The notes: generated from the sequence alone by a model not told the origin. DNA of 64,000 nucleotides from Arthrobotrys musiformis (GCA_036971715.1 JAVHJL010000007.1:1922001-1986000), one strand, 5' to 3'; shown: positions 12,501 through 25,117, counted from the stretch's first letter. Program-made: numbers and translations.

Positions 12501-15438
12501 GAGTTTAGGGCTATCATTGGGACGATAGTCATACTCGCCGATCCTCTAAGTACATGCGCGCTCGCACATCTTCTTGGTATACTGGAGGAGGAAGTTGATG
12601 ATAAACTGCGCTACTTACATTCTGTCCTCGATGTTCCATCTAAATCCCAGCCCAGCCCACCCATCCGATTACCTCATCTCTCTTTCAGAGACTTCCTCGT
12701 CGACCCCGAAAAGGGAGCGAAATTAGATTCTAAAAGAATCGACGGAGAAAGAATTGACGAAATAAATGGCAACTTCTGGTTCTGGATAAACGAGAAAGAA
12801 GCCCACAGCATGCTAATGATACGATGCGTCGACGTGCTTTCTGAAAACCTCAAAAAATATATATGTTGTTTAAAATATCCCGGAATGCCTCGAAAGGAGC
12901 TTTCAGCATCAGAAATAGACAAAAGGCTACCAAGCCACCTTCAATATGCTTGCCGATACTGGATAAAGCATCTAAAACATAGTAGTGAACATTTACGCGA
13001 CGAAGACGCAGCCCATATATATGGGTTCCTACGCAAGCACTTTCTCTACTGGCTTGAAACATTAAGCCTTCTTGGCCGACTGTCTGAATGTGTAAGCTTA
13101 ATTAACACGCTGCGTGAACTTGTTGATGTAAGTGAATCGCCCTCCGCATAACATCCATAGATCAAGTACTCACATTTTAGTCTAGAAAAAAGACGAGTCT
13201 GAATTATCACGCTTTCTTTCCGATGCAAAACGTTTTGTCCTGCAGAGTTGGCAAATAATTGACAAGGCCCCACTGCAGGTGTACTCATCCGCTCTCATAT
13301 TTGCTCCACAGAAAAGTTTGGTTAGGAGCACATTCCAGGATGATATTCCAGGGTGGATTCGCAGGCAGCCAAAAACTCCCGAGGCCTGGGGACCTTTGTT
13401 GCAAAGTTTAGATGTGAATGGGGGCTCGGGGAACGTGCAGACGGTCGCCTTTAGCCCAGATGGGCGGCTGCTGGTATCTGGCGATTCCAACTCTTCGATT
13501 TGTCTTTGGGTTCCCGAAACGGGAGAACATATAAGAACGCTCGAGGGTCATACCTCCTCTGTTGCCAAAGTAGCATTTTCCTTCGATGGCAAATATTTGG
13601 CATCAGCATCGTACGACAACACTGTCAGAATTTGGGACGTAGTTCTAGGACAAGAGTTAGAGGTTTTCAAGGGACATACTGCTTGGGTTATTGATTTTGC
13701 TTTCTCCCCTGATGGTAAATTGTTGGCTTCAGCGTCGGTCGATCGTACAATTCGGTTGTGGGATGCCGTTATCGAGCGGCAGATCACAGAAACGGAACAA
13801 CGGACGCCGGTAATTGAGGGGCGGGAGACGGCAACAAGGTGGCAAGAACGAGTTTTACAATGTCATACCGATTGGGTAGAGAAGATTGCTTACTCGCCTG
13901 ATGGAAAACTGCTGGTATCGGCGTCAACAACAAGCACGATCACCCTCTGGGACCCGAAAACTGGCGGGAAAATAAAGGTATTTTCAAGGCTACAGTACGA
14001 TTACCAGCATAGTCTTGCGGCGAGCGTGGCATTTTCCCCTGATGGTAAACAAGTAGCGTCGGCATTCAAGAACACGGTTATCTTCTGGTGTGTAATGACT
14101 GGACAGCAACTCCAAAAGTACCAAAAAGATTCTATCGAGTATTGGGGGATTGCGTTTTCCCCCACGGGTAAAGACCTAGCATCGGCAACTGATACTGGAA
14201 CAATTGAACTTTGGGACGTTGCGACAGGAAGAGGAGTGACGATTTTCGGGATGGATAGTGGCACCACCAATGCTGTTACATTTTCTCCTGACGGTAAAGT
14301 CGTGGCTTCGGCATCGGGGACTACGATTGCCCTCTGTGACGCGGCAATAGAGCAATGGATGGAGCATGCGAAACCGCAATTGCAAATTGCACCGCAAGAG
14401 ACGGGTGCCTCCTCGAAGAGACACGAGAAGAAGGGACGGTCTCTTTGGAGCAATACCAGGCCTACTTTACGCCACATCGCCATTAAACGCTGGCGCAGTT
14501 TGACTTTAAGGACAAACACAAAAACGATCGCCAAAACCACAAAAGGACAATTATCGAGGCCGGGCAGTTCGCTTGGAAAGGAACACCATCCTCCAAAAAT
14601 ATTAGCCTCGGCTCCACAAGAGCTTAGTTTCGAAACCGGAAATAGTCCAATTTGCAGGATTACGTACTCTCCAGAGACTGGACAGGTAGCATCAGGGTCA
14701 AGCGATGGAACTATAACCCTTTGGGATCCATCAACGGGCCGACCAGTCAAATGTCTTCGAGGACACACCAGTAGTATTACAGAACTTAGCTTTTGTTTAG
14801 GCAGTGAAAATGCGACGCGGCTACTAGCGTCTGGATCTAGCTACGAAACAGTCAGGGTTTGGGATACAACGACAGGGCAACAGATACAAATTTTTGAAAA
14901 AATCGGTTGGATCGGTCCAGTGTCTTTCATATCTAACGGCCAAGAGCTGGTGATAGTGGCCCTCGGAACGATATCATTCTGGAATGTGGCAACGGGGCAA
15001 AAAATTAGAAGTTTTGAACTACTCGGTTTCAATTCGATGGCTACTGCAATGGCTTTTTATCCCAATGAAGAAAGGCTAGTATTAGCAAATTATCGTGGGG
15101 AAATAATAGTCTTGGAGGCGGCGACGGGAAAGGAGCTGCAAAGATTCAAAATAGGGAATTTAATCGAAGAAATACGATTCTCCGACAAGAACGGACATCT
15201 GCAGACTGACAAAGGGGTTGTTGTTCTCCCTCCTAGTCTGAGCTCCTCGTCGCGCATCCCACTAAAATCTTCACTTTATACCTACCGTCGCGATTGGATA
15301 AGTAGAGATGGTCAAAAATTTCTCTGGTTGCCGCCTGATTTCCGAGGGATGTCTTCAGTGCTAGGAGAGGGGCTTTTTGCCATCGGGCGAGGCTCCGGGG
15401 AAGTGAGCTTTTTCGGGTTCGCTGATGAGAACAACTAA
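9575..15438 (+). CDS. SesB-like alpha/beta-hydrolase / NACHT / WD40 NLR-type protein, interrupted by one in-frame TGA
   Basis: NLR-type protein with a predicted esterase/lipase-like domain as N-terminal effector. Exons read 9575-9948, 10032-10269, 10409-10468, 10565-10873, 10957 to about 11168, about 11354-13127 and 13186-15438. Exons 1-5 and the last two join in frame; the 11168/11354 junction is uncertain. The hydrolase part shows IVALSGLNSH, the nucleophile elbow GHSFGG and a late HGNSSLVV block, as in SERAC1/PGAP1-like folds. NACHT has GVAGTGKST, LILVMDALDECQ and VRVFLTSRPE. About 12 WD40 repeats follow in two groups of roughly 7 and 5, split by a basic linker at about 14380-14600. A TGA at 11502-11504 sits 11 codons before Walker A. 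The ATG at 9575 has a good context (ATCATGG). Without suppression of that TGA only the hydrolase part would be made. Confidence 0.85.
11502..11504 (+). other. In-frame TGA stop just before the NACHT P-loop
   Basis: The frame reads S-E-I-E-T-stop-A-K-D-P-R-R-E-S-I-F-W-L-N-G-V-A-G-T-G-K-S. In the neighbouring NLR the aligned stretch is D-I-K-G-W-V-K-D-P-Q-G-K-C-V-F-W-L, so the stop replaces a tryptophan (TGG to TGA, a single G-to-A change). No GT donor lies nearby to splice it out. Confidence 0.85.
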
Positions 15439-15520
15439 TGCCCTTTTTTGGGTGGTTGCTTTATGGATTCAACAAAGGGGAGTGAGGGATTCCGCAGTAG
15501 GCGGTGCGTACTTAGTGCTG

Positions 15521-15535
15521 TGGTCTCGTTCCCAG
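15521..15535 (+). repeat. Dispersed 16-bp motif copy
   Basis: TGGTCTCGTTCCCAG lies about 85 bases past the stop codon of the plus-strand NLR and is followed by GCTGT. It matches the window-wide consensus CTGGTCTCGTWCCCAG at all but the first base. Confidence 0.65.
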
Positions 15536-18437
15536 GCTGTCCCTTTGATATCGAAGCTGACATATCAAACAAGATCTCGCCACACTATGCACCAGACTCT
15601 ACGGTCCTTTACCGAATTCTCAAATAAATTAATATTCATTACCGCTTTCCTTTTTCTTGTAAATAAAGTTACTTTTTTAAAATATATATTATATCAATTG
15701 ATCAAGCACTCATCTAAAACTTTCAGCTGAAACAGCTTGCGAATAAGATAGATATGCAAACAGCATTGCAAAATACTAATGCGGATTGTATTGCGGGGTA
15801 TACACAATCGCTATGACGATAAATGTTTATCGCAAGGCACCGTATCTAGTTATGCTTCTAACGCCATGTTGAAGTCAGCAAATACCTCGACAAGACAAAG
15901 AAGGTCAACAGCGACATTCCAATTTCACAATCTGGTAAAAGAGATACAATGTAGTCCTGAGATTGGAGATAAGCTATAGCGCTAGTCCTGCAAAGCTACA
16001 AAGGTTTGAAAAGGAAGGAGCCAAACATACATCAATACTAATGCCCTGATACCCTCTATCAGAGTAGAAGAATAGAACTATTTCCTACTTTTGAACAGTC
16101 GACTAGTCTTGGAGTCCATGCGTCTACTAAAATACGTTTTTTGCCGTAAACCTCCATACTATCGACGTATAAAAACTACGATAGCTAAGCTAAGTACCTT
16201 AGAAGGACCCCCCTTTATACATTTACAAAGTAGAGGATCCGGACATTCTATCATGAGTTTGTATCCAGCCCATATAGCTTTAAAGAGGTCAGCCTAACCT
16301 GAGATGAGAAGCATAGAATTCTAGAAAGACCATCCAGGTTGGATGATCGATGACCAGAAGTTTCTCAGAGCAGGCGGGCTGATACACACAACGCTCGCGC
16401 GCGCGCCCGTCGAAGTCTACGGTGCCGGCTAAGTTACAAATTAACAAAATCTAGAACATAGCAGAGACCTTGAAGTGACCTCTGCCCGGCCGGGTTTTGT
16501 TATACTTGGCATTCCATTCCGCAGACGGGAGCTAGCTAGAGCGCAGGGTGTCTGTGTTTATGGGCGGTGTTGTCAATTGATTAGATCCGTAGAGGGGCTC
16601 GTCACGTTAGAGGACCTTAAATCGTCTCTGCCCGGCTAAAGAGTTCCAATTTCCCCATTGTGACACTTGACTCTTGCTTATTCCTCCACGGAATCCAGCT
16701 CGGAGTCCGCTAACCGGGATTACTTAATTCTGAGATTCAAATCGACTTAGTCTAGATCCCCATGAATGCCCTTAATTAAGCTTAATGTACATGTATGCAC
16801 ATGTGTGCGCGCAAAATCTTTAAATCCACACATACTTGCATATACGAAACGGGGGCACCCAATCGAACTAAACCTAAAATATGCAGTCGACGACCACAGC
16901 TACATACATGCATACGCAACATTATTATAAGATGTGATGAGGATGGCATCTCTCCATTTTCCTTCATGAATAATTATATAATAGATTCCATGAACCCACA
17001 TTACAAAAAGATTACAGCCGGAGGGAAGGTACTGACCTTTTATAAACAAGTCCTATAAAATATTCATTATGAGCTGCTATTAGTGCCATAATACCAATTT
17101 ATAATAACAGCCGTAGGGGGTTTTCGTGCGTTTTTCGGACTGCCTTTAAAAATGAAGACGCTTTATGAACCATTTAAGGCGCCTTAATTACTTCGAAAGC
17201 AGACTTAAGCGCTTGGATTCGAGGCTAAGACTTAAGGCGGATTTCCCGTCCCAGAAAACATGCGATTTCCCCTATGGTATCTACTACCTATGCACTGATT
17301 CTAATTGCGCTTAAGTACTCGAGTACTCCGAGAAACTCCTAATGCCGACAACCTTTGAACGAATTTAGGACTAGATAGCGAGGTACACTTGGCCTTGTCT
17401 TGTATAGAAGCATCGGTGACATAATATACTGTTGAGGGATTTTACAATCCCGTACACCACGTCGTCGGTCCATGCCGTCCCCGATCATGGTCAAAACGTA
17501 TGCAGTCATGCAGGGATCCAGCACCTAAACTGGCCTATAGCTGTTGATACAACAAGTCTCTGTGTTATATACCTGCGGTTGGTGTTTCACAAGAAAAGCA
17601 AGGGCCCTCACAAACTCCGCAATCGTGTCACTGCACTGCGGACTCGCATTCCGATCGTCGACTTGATCAATTGAAAGTCCCATAACACTACTCTCACAAT
17701 TGGCTGAAATTTTATTCCAGATGTATTTTCACGTACGCTTGAATTCCCCAGGTGCGGGACGGAATATCGATAAGGCCCGTTACATAAGTACTTAAGTGCG
17801 TAGCATCTGCATATAAACATTCCACAGAAACTCGTGAAACGCGAAATAGCAAATCATAATCGCATTAGAGCACCACATGGACGTATGTAGAGTATATAGA
17901 TGGGCGATTCTTCAGGGGTTTCCCATGAAAACACCGACCAGTCACCGGATCGACAAAACACAGAGTGCCCTACCCCGCATTCCCAATCGGAGGATACTAC
18001 TCTTTGCGTGCCAATTTTAGGATTATATTACACCGCCATCAATCGCAATCGCAGTCGCAGCCGGAATCTCGCCTAAAGCTTTGTTTCCTGACTAACCGTA
18101 TATCGACTAGCATTGTAACACTTTCGGGGTAACGTAAGACCGCATAGGCGTAGCCCCAAATTCAGGGCTCTGTGTATCTGCGCACCAAATAACTCGACTG
18201 GTGCGCCCACAGACTAGAGTGTATTTCGTGAGATAGTTGTCTTCAATGTGATTTAGCCATTTTAGCTATAGGTTGTCTCGTCGCCAGGCTCCTTAACTCG
18301 TTGAGTAGTTATAGGTTCTGGGATCTACTTTGTTCGTACGGGTTTTCTCAGAGGAGCTCAAGCGAAGCGCGAGAACACATGACGGCTGGGAAATTGCTTC
18401 TATTCTGCAAGTAAATTTAAATTCAAATAGAGGAGGA

Positions 18438-18453
18438 CTGGTCTCGTACCCGG
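18438..18453 (+). repeat. Dispersed 16-bp motif copy
   Basis: CTGGTCTCGTACCCGG, followed by GCTGAGTGACC. One mismatch to the consensus. A weaker copy (TTGTCTCGTCGCCAGGCT) lies about 165 bases upstream at 18273-18290. Confidence 0.65.
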
Positions 18454-19309
18454 GCTGAGTGACCGAGGAGGACGAACAAAAGCGGTGCCTCTAGGCCGTC
18501 TGTAATAATCAGAGATTTGTGGTGAGCACCGTTAACCTTTCAAAATATAGTTTATTCAACAAAGAACCAATTTTCAAAAAATTAACCAGACTCTGCCTAG
18601 ACATTCCAATCATACTGATCGACATTACATCGTCGTCTCGATTACATAGTATCTTTTTTTCGATTGGACTCGGGGATTCGGCTGTGATAGCGGGCCGTTT
18701 CAGGGTGCGTACATCGACTTCATTGTTGCATTCGACCCCCTCGAGCTCACATGGGCGGCTTTGGACCATTATTGGTGAATCAATAGCATTCCCACATCGC
18801 TACATTACATCATTCCGAACAATATTGGCGAAGGAGGACAAAACTTTACATTCCCGGACTGAAGAGGAGTGTAGCATGCCAATGGATGTACACTGCGGTC
18901 CCACGGCTTTTTGCCGTAAGATCACGACCACAATATGCAATGGATCTATAGACAGGACGGCTGGCGGTTACTTTCCGGATCCTTGAAATCTTACCCCACA
19001 TGCATAGATATCGATAGATATGTGTGTGGGGAATGGATTCGAGGCTAGTGGGGAAGAGGAATATATATAGGCGCTCAAGCACATTATTTGGGTTGGGGAT
19101 CCTTTTCAGTTCAAAAACTTTGTACAATCTTGGCTCTGCATATGATTCGTCATGATCTCGATCTAAATCAAGTTAACAAGGCATTCTCACGCAAGGCAAA
19201 TAATAAATGTCATGGAATAATTAATTAGTAGAGTTAGTCGAGAGAGAATACCCGCGTCCAATCATCAAGTTTATTGCCTGCTGAGATCCGCTATGGCCAT
19301 CCAGAAGTC

Positions 19310-19318
19310 TATAAAAGG
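19310..19318 (+). promoter_or_regulatory. TATA box of the I66-like gene
   Basis: TATAAAAGG lies 162 bases before the ATG at 19480, a plausible spacing for a fungal core promoter plus 5' UTR. Confidence 0.45.
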
Positions 19319-19479
19319 AGGGCAGTATCTCGGCTTCCTCCTAGATTTTAAGACATCACACAAGACAATATACATCTTGGGATAATCTCGAGCTAATTTG
19401 CTAGGCCTAACGAAATAGCCTTGATAGTCGTATAGTTTATTTATCCTACGATCATATCTTTGGGAATTCTTGATTAAAA

Positions 19480-20319
19480 ATGTCGCTCCCATCTGCTTAC
19501 TACTTTATAATGGGTTCCTATAGGAACTATCAGTACTCTATCGGAAGATCTCCCTTTGAGGACCACAGCCTTAACCCCAAATCCATCTGGCTTCTACGCC
19601 CATCAGCCGAAGGTTTTACGGTAAGCCCGTCTCTTTCATTGCGAAACAACCCAAAGCTTTGAACCTTCTACGCTACCCGAATGACCATACTAAAGTGAGC
19701 TCTTGTATTCATAGCCCTGGCTGCTCACAAAAACAGTTCGTGGCTACGTATTCACAATCAAAGAAGCGCCAACCGGTGGACAAGGCGACTCTGTTGTAGC
19801 AATTTTGGATCAAAACCGAACCCCAGTTATTGAATGGATCGTTGAACCGGTTCCTGGAGAGCAAGATCGCTACCGGTAAGTGAGGTTGTTCGTTGAATAT
19901 TCCTCGAATACGGCTATATTCTCTCCTCCTAATAACGATAACTTGCTGATTGTACTTAACCCTTTCTACTGAATTGTTCTAGTGTCCGCAATGCGAACTA
20001 TTATTACTGGACTGTCGATGACACAGATAGTCAAAACGGTCGCAAGGTAAGATATCTCATAAGCTCTGCTTTTGAAGGGCCCTCGAAATAGCAAGGATAT
20101 CATCTAATCAAATTTTAGATTATCCTTCGAAGAGAAGGAGAAGGAAGCCAAATATTCAACATTTTCCGCGCATATAGGGACTTTAGCGAGGAAGAAGAGA
20201 AATACTCGCAACGTACTGACTCTAAGGAGGGTCGCCCCTACAACCCAGAGAAGCCTGATGAGGATGGCCGTCAAAGTTTCTTCGGGTATGGAAAGAGGGA
20301 GAAGAAGTTCTGCTCCTAG
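19480..20319 (+). CDS. Small four-exon protein resembling I66 serine-protease inhibitors
   Basis: The exons 19480-19620, 19715-19875, 19983-20046 and 20119-20319 join in frame with GTAAGC, GTAAGT and GTAAGA donors to give 188 aa. The opening MSLPSAYYFI, the following R-S-P-F-E-D-x-S-L-N-P-K, and a middle segment T-I-K-E-A-P-T-G-G-Q then A-I-L-D-Q-N-R-x-x-x-I-E-W-I-V-E-P resemble, from memory, the cnispin-type beta-trefoil inhibitors of family I66. There is no signal peptide, so a cytosolic defence or regulatory role is possible. The last exon adds a charged tail (E-E-E-E-K). A TATA box precedes the gene. The gene model is good because all phases match; the family name is a recollection that a profile search must confirm. 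Confidence 0.7.
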
Positions 20320-22375
20320 ACCTGGATGGCAGTCCTGAGAGAGAAATTTACAGCCTCAACTCACGGGGCCTAGGACCCCCTATGCAGGTTGCCGTAGGAA
20401 ATTACCACAAAAGTGGTTGTCACCGCTACCAAGGCCGAGTTACATTGCTAGTATCATTAGTGCTAACTGTATTTCGATTCTTTACAATCACTAGCTGTTT
20501 ATTTTGTGCTTCCTCTTATGCTCTCGTTCCCCATTTCGGGCAAGCTATGTGTAGTTACTGAGTAACATATCGGATGGCAAGTAACATCCTACACGAAAGA
20601 ATCTTTTGCCTGAAGGAAGCAAAAACATGTTTAATAAGAAGCAATATCATCCAAAATCTCGGAAGTTTTTGCAGGTTGTGGATTTTGCGGTAGGAATTGA
20701 AGGGACATACGTACATACACACGTTTGAAGGCCAAAGACCTTCAATCGAAGATTATTTAGGTCTCAGGCCTTGAACAATCGTTTGATAAACTTGAATACA
20801 ATCCCAAATTCCGTGCTATCGTTCACGAATATCATATCTGGTTTATCGAATATAGCTTCTAAAACGTTTATTGGTCATGCATGGAGCCGTTTCTTCTAGA
20901 ATTCTCCATTTTAATTGTCAGACTTATCGAGGAACCATATGCATCTACACAATAATGATACGTTGTCAGGTTTTAAAACCCGTCGGAAAGAAAAGGAATC
21001 GGCCTACAATATCATAAACTCATACGACTATGATACCGATGCCGCCCGAATGAATTCATTAATATAATTAGGTCTCATTGCAGAGGTATCCTTTCATTCA
21101 TATTACTCATTCCGCATTCCGAGTTCACAAGCTAGCTTCAAAGTTGTCACTGGAAATTGGTTTAAGTGATTGAAGGAGAAAAATTAATTAAATATTAATA
21201 GGCTGCCTAGCTTCGCGTCGAGCTTCTTCCATCATGATATCACTAAATGACAGTATTCAAATTGCAAAACGGTATCATGTGGTTGTGTAGTATAATATTG
21301 CTGTACCCATAAATGCACGTGCATGTGCTCCAGCCAGAGCTACCTAGATACCTGAGTACTTCACTTTCCGCTTAAAAAAATTGTAGCCTCGAGCACAAGC
21401 TGTACAAGCTTTAAATTTGTATTCTATAGAGCCTCGGACGTCAACCGTGAGATGATCGACGCCAGTGGTCGCCACAAGTGATTGCCACAATTGCACAATG
21501 GACTTCTAGTGCGCCACACGCTTTGGTCGATAATGCGCCACCGCTGCCACGAGCTGCGCCACTAGTATGTTGCATTTTCGCCTATCACAACGCATTCCCC
21601 GAACGAAATCACAACCACCGAGCATGCAACTGCGCTTCGCGCGACAACATGCGCGTGCATATGAACTTGCGCATTTCAAATACTTCGCGGAACAACCATC
21701 AACGAGAAATAACTAGCAATATTCACAAGGTTAATATATATCTACAGGGCTTTAATTCTGAAACACCAAAAGATCCCGGGCCGGAATATATACACTCTTT
21801 TATCGATACCGGCTCGACGACGGGCGAGGTATTTGTAATTCCGCAGCAACCCAACATTTAGGGTACAAACCTCCTAGACGTCTAAACCTAGTTGCGTGCA
21901 CCGCGAACTATCATAAGTACCGCGTACTTTCTCGACAATGGAGTATAAAAGTGAGAGATCGATGGAAGGGGCTTGCGGATATAGTGCGTAAGTGCCTCCG
22001 CGGTTATCCTGCAACTGCCAGCGTGTGTATTATTCCTCCCGAATATTAACCGCACATGCAGCCACCCAATCGTCTAGTGATCTAGATCAAGCTAATATAT
22101 AGACAATGTCGATGATTGACGAAATATTGCAGTATGTTGCAATTGAGCCTACATAGATACTCCCGGATTAGACGTCGATGGTAAGGGATTTTAGTGGATT
22201 AGCCCGGGATATTCCCTTGGTGGGCCTTGTATATATTTAGAAAGCCCTCCTAACTCCCGTCCCAAAGAGACTTTTACGCCGATACACTCCTCTACAGGCT
22301 TCTAGTATACTTCCCTTCTTTCCTTGTCCCACCAACAGTATACGTGTCGGTTTATCGTATATAATCTTTTAAAAA
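20320..22375. other. AT-rich gene-free region
   Basis: Two kilobases between the I66-like gene and the secreted protein. One GTG-initiated frame at 21478-21861 (127 codons) has no ATG near its start and no domain. A local palindrome GGTTTTAAAACC is seen near 20970. Nothing else can be supported. Confidence 0.5.
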
Positions 22376-25117
22376 ATGGCGCGCTTTGCCGCTAGTAAAC
22401 TTTTGGGATATAGCCAGGCTTTTTCTATTCTTTTCCTTTCCAGTTTCCCCAATGTCGGGAATTGCCAAAGCACCACAACAACGATCACATCCACCTCCAC
22501 TGAGACGTGGATTGTGAAGGATGTTTCATTCTCAACTGTGACCACTCACATCCCCTGGTGCCCCTTACCAACCGGTAATATCACCATCTCTGCATCTGGG
22601 GCTATAGTTGTGCAAATTTCCTTCCGGGCTAATGTCACCGACGGAAGCGACTCTGGTGACGGGATCGTAACCTTCGTTGTGAATCGCAACGGGGACGATA
22701 TTGTCGTTTCGAATGATCCGTTGATTCTTTCTTTGAATACGGATTTGATCTTGCAGGAGTACTCTAATACCCCTCAGCGACTTTACTTCTCTTTACCGAG
22801 CGACACTACCAGCCATAAGATTGCGAAGAGATTCGACGATCTCCTCCCCGTCTTTGTCTCAGACCAGATTCCCACTAATGCTGCATATGCGGGCTGGTTT
22901 GAAGATACCGAAGGTGAATTCTTCATTAAAGTACTCACTAGTGAAGGGGAGGTTATTCTCGGATTTACCGTCTGCCCAGCGGATGGAACTGCGGCTGCGG
23001 GACAACGGGTATACATGTATGATTTGTCACTCGGGGTGCCGAATGCGGATCAATGTGTAAGAGCTGCCGCGAATACTCTCCCATATCCTTCGTGGACTGC
23101 TGGATCCACAAGTCTACCTACTGGAATTTCTCTCGGTAAGTTTTTGGTGATTTTAGAATATACCTATACTAGCTACCCCGAAGAGAATTGAGACTAATTA
23201 TTCATGTTACGGTGATCTATAGACCCATATGGTCCTGGGGGTGATTCGACAACTCTTACCACTGGAACAGGGACTTCCATTGGTACTAGCTCCACGTTTG
23301 GTAGTACTATTACCTCGGACAGCACAGACACCGACACTATCACAAGCCCGGCAACCACAGCCACAAGTACGGGAACGAGCAGTAGGAGAACTAGCAACAC
23401 TGACAGCAACTCCAATGGTGACTCCAGCTCCACAGACTCTAACGGATCTGACTCTTCAAGCTCGACCGCTTCAAACTCATCGAGCACTGACACCCGTAGC
23501 TACTATACCACAACATTCTGGACTACTGGAGTTGCTGATGGTACTACATCAGCTACGTCGACTACCGACGCTGCAGGTACTATTACGGTATCAGAGTACC
23601 AACCCTACCCTTCATCTCTCAAAATCGTATCGACTAGAGATGGAGCAACATCATCTGCTATTCTCTACATTAAATACCTCATCTCCAGAAGTTTGTATCT
23701 CATCTCGCCAAGGACTTATGAGGATTACCAAAACGATGCATGGCCCTTCTACGATACCATGCACTGGGTTCTCAATAGCCAGGGTCACCTCTTTTCTCCT
23801 ATCTCGGGTGTCCGCACGATTCAAGGCGAATGGACCGGTTTGGGTTACAATGTCACGAGGCTATACCTCGTCGGATCAATACCAACCGCAAACGACATCC
23901 CAACATTCGGAGGCAAGCTTCTTCAAGCGAAGGAAGGAACGGAAATATTAGACACCGACGTTTTCTATTCATTTTCCGTCAGTAGTTCCGGAACGTTAAC
24001 TTTGAATACTACCGTCAACGCGACAGCCGGCAGCGGTATCTGGCTTTGTAATGAAGCCGGGACGTATTTGGGTATAACCGACAGTTCGGACAGCGCCTGT
24101 AACTGGGACCTCATCACCGATATACACATGCAAGGCAACCCGGTTATCGTCGACTCCCCAGAAGTCTACTACGGCTTCCAGGTACCGGCCTCATCTACAC
24201 GAACCTACACCGAAGGATTAGGTGACGGGGCGACAGTGACAAGACATAATATTGTAGCAAAGTCTATTGTATCAGTTACCTCTGAACTTACGGCCGGGGA
24301 TGCATACTGGGTCACGACGGGCACCGGATTGAAGGTCGAGACCGCGACTGTAACTTTCGGTCAACGCGTCATCCGTACCACTTCTGACGACGCCTGGAAT
24401 ATCACCGTATCCGCTACCTCAAGCGTAATTGGTGCCTCACAGCCTACCAAAACGGTGATTCAGCTCCTAGCCCCGACAGGAGATCCGGCCTATCGGATGT
24501 ACTGGACCGGCGGGAGCGGTAGCAATCGTAAATACTTCGTTCTCAGCTCAGATACCACAGACGAGAACCGCCTCATGCTCTACGGTGATGGCAATACGGA
24601 TGCATCCACCCAGAGGTGGTCTTTATTCTGGACCAGCGGCGGAGGTAACGATATGTTAGCGAGAGCATACAACTCCACGCACAGATACTTGAATCCAACA
24701 TACTCATACTTCGTCACCGCCAGCAATCAAATCCGTTTCTACCTACCAGGAGGAAACGTCGCGGGTTCGGAACAGTTATTATGGGATGTCACCACCGGAA
24801 ATGTAATGGCGCCTAGACAACCCGCAAACACTAACTGGGGCGACGGAGACCTGGGGATGTGGATGTGTGACAGAGATTCGGGTACAGATATATGGCCCAG
24901 TGGACCGAACATAGTTTATCTAGCTACCTCTGGTAGTACTGCATCTCAATTGGGTCTGGGGGCCACTTGCTTCGAGGCTATCAGTGATTTTAGCAAAGTT
25001 TTGGTCGAGTATGGTACCTGGGCAGGAGGCGACTTCTGGAAGAGGGACGAAGAAGACGGCCCCTGGACGAATACCGACGGTCTCACATATGAAGAATTCG
25101 TTGCTGCTCAAGAATAA
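22376..25117 (+). CDS. Secreted 884-aa protein with Ser/Thr-rich linker, unknown function
   Basis: Two exons, 22376-23135 and 23223-25117, join phase 1 at a GTAAGT donor and CTATAG acceptor. The N-terminus has a hydrophobic signal peptide ending near N-C-Q-S. Residues of about 30-250 form one domain. A Ser/Thr/Asp linker of about 100 residues encoded at 23240-23510 follows, likely O-glycosylated. The C-terminal half (from L-K-I-V-S-T-R near 23620) is rich in aromatic residues and Thr and has several N-glycosylation sequons. No GPI-type hydrophobic tail is present: the protein ends in acidic polar sequence (F-V-A-A-Q-E). I do not recognise the domains. The layout suggests an extracellular or cell-wall protein. 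The ATG context AAAAAATGG is good. Confidence 0.8.

Larger units (their letters stand above)
15439..19479. other. AT-rich gene-free region with short repeats
   Basis: Four kilobases between the plus-strand NLR and the small I66-like gene. No frame longer than about 155 codons and no recognisable domain. It holds three copies of the dispersed CTGGTCTCGT motif (15521, 18272, 18438), two related copies of a short CTCTGCCCGGC-containing block (about 16466-16490 and 16610-16636), and a GCGCGCGC run near 16396. Probably transposon or gene debris; no intact element is visible. Confidence 0.55.

Noticed and set aside
11538..13151. Separate gene starting at the NACHT P-loop
   Set aside because: The frame start is a TTG inside the conserved F-W-L-N-G motif; it is the middle of a larger gene cut by a stop codon.
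21478..21861. 127-codon frame
   Set aside because: Begins at GTG, no domain, no splice or promoter support.
23229..23951. 240-codon plus-strand frame
   Set aside because: Alternate frame over the Ser/Thr linker exon of the secreted protein; the spliced frame is continuous through it.
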